DNA of 8,746 nt, taken from assembly GCF_025362455.1 (NCBI RefSeq), contig NZ_JANYGJ010000111.1, positions 1 to 8,746 on the forward strand. Direction: 5' to 3'. Positions 6,522-8,746 of the stretch are shown here, one piece after another. The position numbers were made by a program, and so were the translations under genes. Numbering within the stretch: the first letter of the stretch is position 1; each line of letters opens with the position of its first letter. The stretch comes from Deinococcus sp. (lineage in GTDB: Bacteria; Deinococcota; Deinococci; Deinococcales; Deinococcaceae). The notes below the pieces were generated by a model. The model saw only the letters and a list, made by a program, of their open reading frames with translations, was not told where the DNA came from and made no database searches.

Positions 6522-7910
6522 TCAGGTGCCGGGCGTGGGCGCCTGGTCGATCTCGCCGGGCGGGGCGTCGCCCGGTTCTTTACTCTGCGGCTCCTCACTC
6601 TGCGGCTCCTCGCCGCGCAGCTCCTGGGTCACCGCCTCCTGGGTCTCGCCGATGCGCTGGCGGGCCGGATCCCTCCAGAACACCAGCAGGGCCAGGCCGC
6701 AGACGGCCAGCACGGAAGCTTGATGCTCCAGCGTCGAGAGCGGCGCGTAGACCAGCAGAATGACCGCCAGCGTGCCCAGGCTCATGGCCCAGACACTGCG
6801 GTCACGCAGGACACGCCCCAGACCGAGCTGCCCCAGGGCGTAGCGGGTCAGCAGCCGCAACGCCGCCAGATTCAAAAAGATCAGGCTCAGGGCCACGGCC
6901 ACCACTTGCCGCTCGTGCTCGTCGGCCTTGGCGCCTGTAACGGCGATGCCGTGCCCCAGTCCGACCCCCAGCGCGGTGATCGCCAGATTCAGCGGCAGGT
7001 GGGCGTAGAGCCAGGCCAGCAGCGGCCCCACCTTGCCGTCGCGGTGGGCCAGCAGCACCGGCAACCCACGCGCCTCGTCGAAGTAGAGTTTGAACAGCGC
7101 CACCGTAATCAGCAGCGAGATCAGGGAGGGCAACTGGTCGAGCACCCGGAGCGGCTGCGCCCCGGCCCCGCCGATGATCTCGGTGATGACGGCGCCCAGC
7201 GAGATGATGGTCAGCAGCCCCACCCGCTCAGATAAGTGCTCAGGGTGCGGCATGGCGTGCGACTGGGCGCGGCGGTCACTCAGCGAGGCCAGCACGTCGA
7301 GGCCCAGCGCGGCGCCCCAGGCGAGCTGCTGGAGGCCCACCGGCAGCCAGGCCGAGGCCAGCCACACCAGGGCGCCCGGTGCAAACCGGCGCATCCGGTG
7401 CAGGGCCAGTTCCCGGTCGGAGACGCTGCGCTCGTCCGAGGGGTGATCGTCCAGATGCCTGGACTGGGCGAAGTACATGCCCACCAGGATCAGGCGGTTG
7501 GCACCGAACAGCAGGCCGAAAAATCCACCCACGTCGGCCAGGTCGCCCAGCACGCCCAGCGCCAGGCCACCCACGCTGACGAGCTGGATGGTGGTGCCCC
7601 AGCGGTAGGCCGCGCCCTCGTTGCCGTAGCGCCCGGCGAAGATGGTGTTGCCCACCCAGGCCCACCAGATCGCCACGAACATCAGCGTAAAAATCCCCAC
7701 GCCGCGCAGCGAATCGTCCTTGGTCAGCCGCCGGGCCAACTGGTCCAGGGCGGTCACGAAGATCAGGTCGAAAAACAGTTCCAGCCAGCTTGCCCGCTGT
7801 TCCTTGATGGGCTCGGCGGCCCTGGGTATCTCAGCGGGTATCTCAGCGGGTTTCTCAGCGGGTTTCTCAGCGGGTATCTCAGCGGGTGTCTCAGGAGCGC
7901 GTGCGGTCAT
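6522..7910 (-). CDS. LtrA-family (low temperature requirement A) membrane protein
   Basis: Polytopic membrane protein of 462 residues. The family hallmark WLELFFDLIFV is at 42-52, followed by many hydrophobic segments (about 72-90, 108-123, 131-147, 178-194, 231-249, 260-276, 296-318, 335-352, 374-390, 398-411). The second motif, HLSERVGLLTIISLGA (225-240), lacks the glutamate I expect after LG; A240 replaces it. Residues 9-28 are five PAE(I/K) repeats, and the C-terminal tail after about 415 is acidic and Pro/Glu-rich with a doubled EEPQS. Both tails are presumably cytosolic and unstructured. ATG 7910 is the only plausible start before the hallmark; its GTGAGGG is too close to be a normal ribosome site. 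LtrA was first linked to low-temperature growth in Listeria; its biochemical role is not known to me. Confidence 0.85.
   Translation of the reverse strand: MTARAPETPAEIPAEKPAEKPAEIPAEIPRAAEPIKEQRASWLELFFDLIFVTALDQLARRLTKDDSLRGVGIFTLMFVAIWWAWVGNTIFAGRYGNEGAAYRWGTTIQLVSVGGLALGVLGDLADVGGFFGLLFGANRLILVGMYFAQSRHLDDHPSDERSVSDRELALHRMRRFAPGALVWLASAWLPVGLQQLAWGAALGLDVLASLSDRRAQSHAMPHPEHLSERVGLLTIISLGAVITEIIGGAGAQPLRVLDQLPSLISLLITVALFKLYFDEARGLPVLLAHRDGKVGPLLAWLYAHLPLNLAITALGVGLGHGIAVTGAKADEHERQVVAVALSLIFLNLAALRLLTRYALGQLGLGRVLRDRSVWAMSLGTLAVILLVYAPLSTLEHQASVLAVCGLALLVFWRDPARQRIGETQEAVTQELRGEEPQSEEPQSKEPGDAPPGEIDQAPTPGT
6582..6615 (-). repeat. 15-bp repeat in the LtrA gene 3' end
   Basis: The 15-bp unit CACTCTGCGGCTCCT (plus-strand reading) is present about twice and encodes EEPQS followed by EEPQS/KEP in the acidic tail. 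It is short but in frame, like the other coding repeats in this window. Confidence 0.6.
7827..7886 (-). repeat. 12-bp tandem repeat in the LtrA gene 5' end
   Basis: Five 12-bp units (7827-7838, 7839-7850, 7851-7862, 7863-7874, 7875-7886) follow TATCTCAGCGGG or TTTCTCAGCGGG on the plus strand, and a decayed sixth follows. They encode PAEI, PAEK, PAEK, PAEI and PAEI near the protein N-terminus. The unit length keeps the frame whatever the copy number. Confidence 0.9.
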
Positions 7911-8023
7911 CCCTCACTGTGGGCCTGGCGCCTGGCCCGGCGGCTGTGCTGCGTCTCAAAGTGCCTTTACGCGGATGGTGTCGGTAAGGTTCACAAACCT
8001 GAACGTGCCGGTGCGTCTACTCT
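7911..8023. other. Upstream region of the LtrA gene
   Basis: No gene is visible. A near-perfect palindrome GGGCCTGGC/GCCTGGCCC (7921-7938, one T-T mismatch pair) sits 10 bp before the LtrA start and could fold in the leader or bind a protein. GTTCA/TGAAC arms around GGTTTG lie further upstream (about 7989-8004, minus-strand reading). I cannot identify a convincing promoter; TTGTGA on the minus strand is a possible -35 without a clear -10. Confidence 0.35.
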
Positions 8024-8152
8024 CTAGAGCAGATGTCATAAAAAGACCCTTTTTATGACCGAGCGGAGCGAGTAGTTTTGACTGAGCAAGGCGCAGAATG
8101 GAGGCGCGGGGAGGCTGTTTTCCCCGTGGCGTAATTCGGAGTACTGCTCTAG
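8024..8152 (-). repeat. 129-bp MITE-like element, copy 2 (inverted relative to copy 1)
   Basis: Reverse-complemented, this matches positions 1-128 except for two substitutions (CGTCCTG in copy 1, CGCCTTG here) and the five loop bases of one hairpin. It is bounded by CTAG at 8024-8027 and 8149-8152 and has terminal inverted repeats CTAGAGCAG/CTGCTCTAG. Hairpins are at 8107-8112/8121-8126 and 8035-8044/8050-8059. The right-hand CTAG supplies or overlaps the ruvA stop codon TAG. Lying 3' of ruvA, its hairpins would be in the ruvA transcript tail. Confidence 0.85.
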
Positions 8153-8742
8153 CGCAGGCGGCCCAGACTCTTGCGAATAAGCTGGTCCGCCGTCTGGGCC
8201 GGGTCCTGCGCCAGCAATTCCGAGACTGCCGCCCGCACCTGTGCGTCGCGGAAGCCCAGCGCCAGCAGCGCCTCTACCGCGTCCTGACCCGCCGTGCTGA
8301 CGACCCTGCCGCGCACGCCGCCCACGCTGGGGGCGCTCAGATGCGGCGGCACCTTGCTCTGAAGTTCGAGCACCAGCCGCTCGGCGGTCCGCTTGCCCAC
8401 GCCGGACACGCTGGACAGCAGCGCGGCGTCGCCTGTGGTCAGGCCCTGGGCCAGCGCCGAGGGCGGCATGGCCGAGAGCAGCGCCAGCCCTAATTTTGGC
8501 CCCACACCGCTGACGCTGGTGAGCAGGTCGAAGAGTTTCAGGCTGTCGGTGTCCATGAATCCGAATAAGGTCCAGGAGTCCTCGCGCACCACCAGGCGGG
8601 TGTGGAGTTCGGCCTGCATGTCGGGGCTGAGCTTGGCGAGGGTCGAGGCCGGGCACAGCACCTCGTAGCCCACGCCGCCCGCCATCAGAACGGCGCTCTG
8701 TTCGCGCACCTCGCGCACCAAGCCGGAGAGGAAAGCAATCAT
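8149..8742 (-). CDS. ruvA: Holliday junction branch migration protein RuvA
   Basis: RuvA binds four-way DNA junctions as a tetramer and loads the RuvB motor for branch migration in recombination and repair. The 197-residue product has normal length and all three domains: an OB-fold (1-62, MIAFLSGLVREV through LFGF), two helix-hairpin-helix motifs (LTSVSGVGPKLGLALLS at 74-90 and LSSVSGVGKRTAERLVLEL at 109-127), a variable linker (about 130-150), and the RuvB-contacting domain III (DAVEALLALGF at 154-164 to LGRLR at the end). The ATG at 8742 is 4 bases from the window edge, so its upstream signals are not visible. The stop codon TAG is part of the CTAG at the border of the adjacent repeat element, but the protein end looks natural, so the insertion does not seem to truncate it. 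Confidence 0.97.
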   Translation of the reverse strand: MIAFLSGLVREVREQSAVLMAGGVGYEVLCPASTLAKLSPDMQAELHTRLVVREDSWTLFGFMDTDSLKLFDLLTSVSGVGPKLGLALLSAMPPSALAQGLTTGDAALLSSVSGVGKRTAERLVLELQSKVPPHLSAPSVGGVRGRVVSTAGQDAVEALLALGFRDAQVRAAVSELLAQDPAQTADQLIRKSLGRLR

Positions 8743-8746
8743 GAGG

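Noticed and set aside
7827..7886. Possible CRISPR-like array
   Set aside because: The units are 12 bp, contiguous, without spacers and in frame inside a coding sequence; this is a coding microsatellite.
8036..8656. 206-codon minus-strand frame overlapping ruvA
   Set aside because: It is an out-of-frame reading of ruvA that continues through the repeat element; ruvA in the other frame is clear.

Overview
The window looks like a high-GC chromosomal segment from Deinococcus or a close relative. I infer this from remembered similarity, not a search: the sugar-binding protein strongly resembles the Thermus thermophilus glucose-binding protein, RuvA ends the way I recall from Deinococcus, and two genes have a TANNNT box 6-7 bases before ATG, typical of leaderless Deinococcus-Thermus promoters. 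All seven genes I accept are chromosomal housekeeping or metabolic genes. I see no phage, toxin, defence, CRISPR or rRNA/tRNA genes.

Layout. Positions 1-128 hold a short mobile-looking repeat. Positions 129-406 are non-coding with small tandem duplications and a hairpin. Then come two minus-strand genes in one tight unit: a ROK-family sugar-responsive regulator (3208-1664) and, 9 bp downstream, a secreted sugar-binding protein of an ABC importer (1654-407). Upstream of the regulator lies a control region (about 3209-3440) with a good promoter, a 9-bp inverted repeat and a 17-bp tandem repeat. Next are an M29 metallo-aminopeptidase (4692-3598, minus) and, divergently, the formyltetrahydrofolate deformylase purU (4745-5623, plus), sharing a 52-bp promoter region. 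purU converges on a short-chain dehydrogenase (6450-5821, minus), and the gap between them is filled by a 190-bp element with 23-bp inverted ends. Upstream of the dehydrogenase, on the same strand, is an LtrA-family membrane protein (7910-6522). A second copy of the 129-bp repeat, inverted, sits at 8024-8152 and abuts the stop codon of ruvA (8742-8149, minus).

How the parts work together. The regulator/binding-protein pair probably senses and captures glucose or a similar sugar, but the permease genes are not next to it in this window. PurU turns 10-formyl-THF into THF and formate, balancing one-carbon pools. RuvA is the Holliday-junction recognition subunit of RuvAB. The dehydrogenase and LtrA protein may be co-transcribed, but their roles are unknown.

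The strongest non-gene signal is repeat architecture. Two nearly identical 129-bp elements with short terminal inverted repeats and CTAG at their ends lie in opposite orientation around 7.9 kb. Their only differences are two substitutions and an exact inversion of a 5-nt hairpin loop. Small perfect tandem duplications (13, 13 and 17 bp) and in-frame 12-15 bp repeats at gene termini recur across the window. I found no convincing new multi-gene system.
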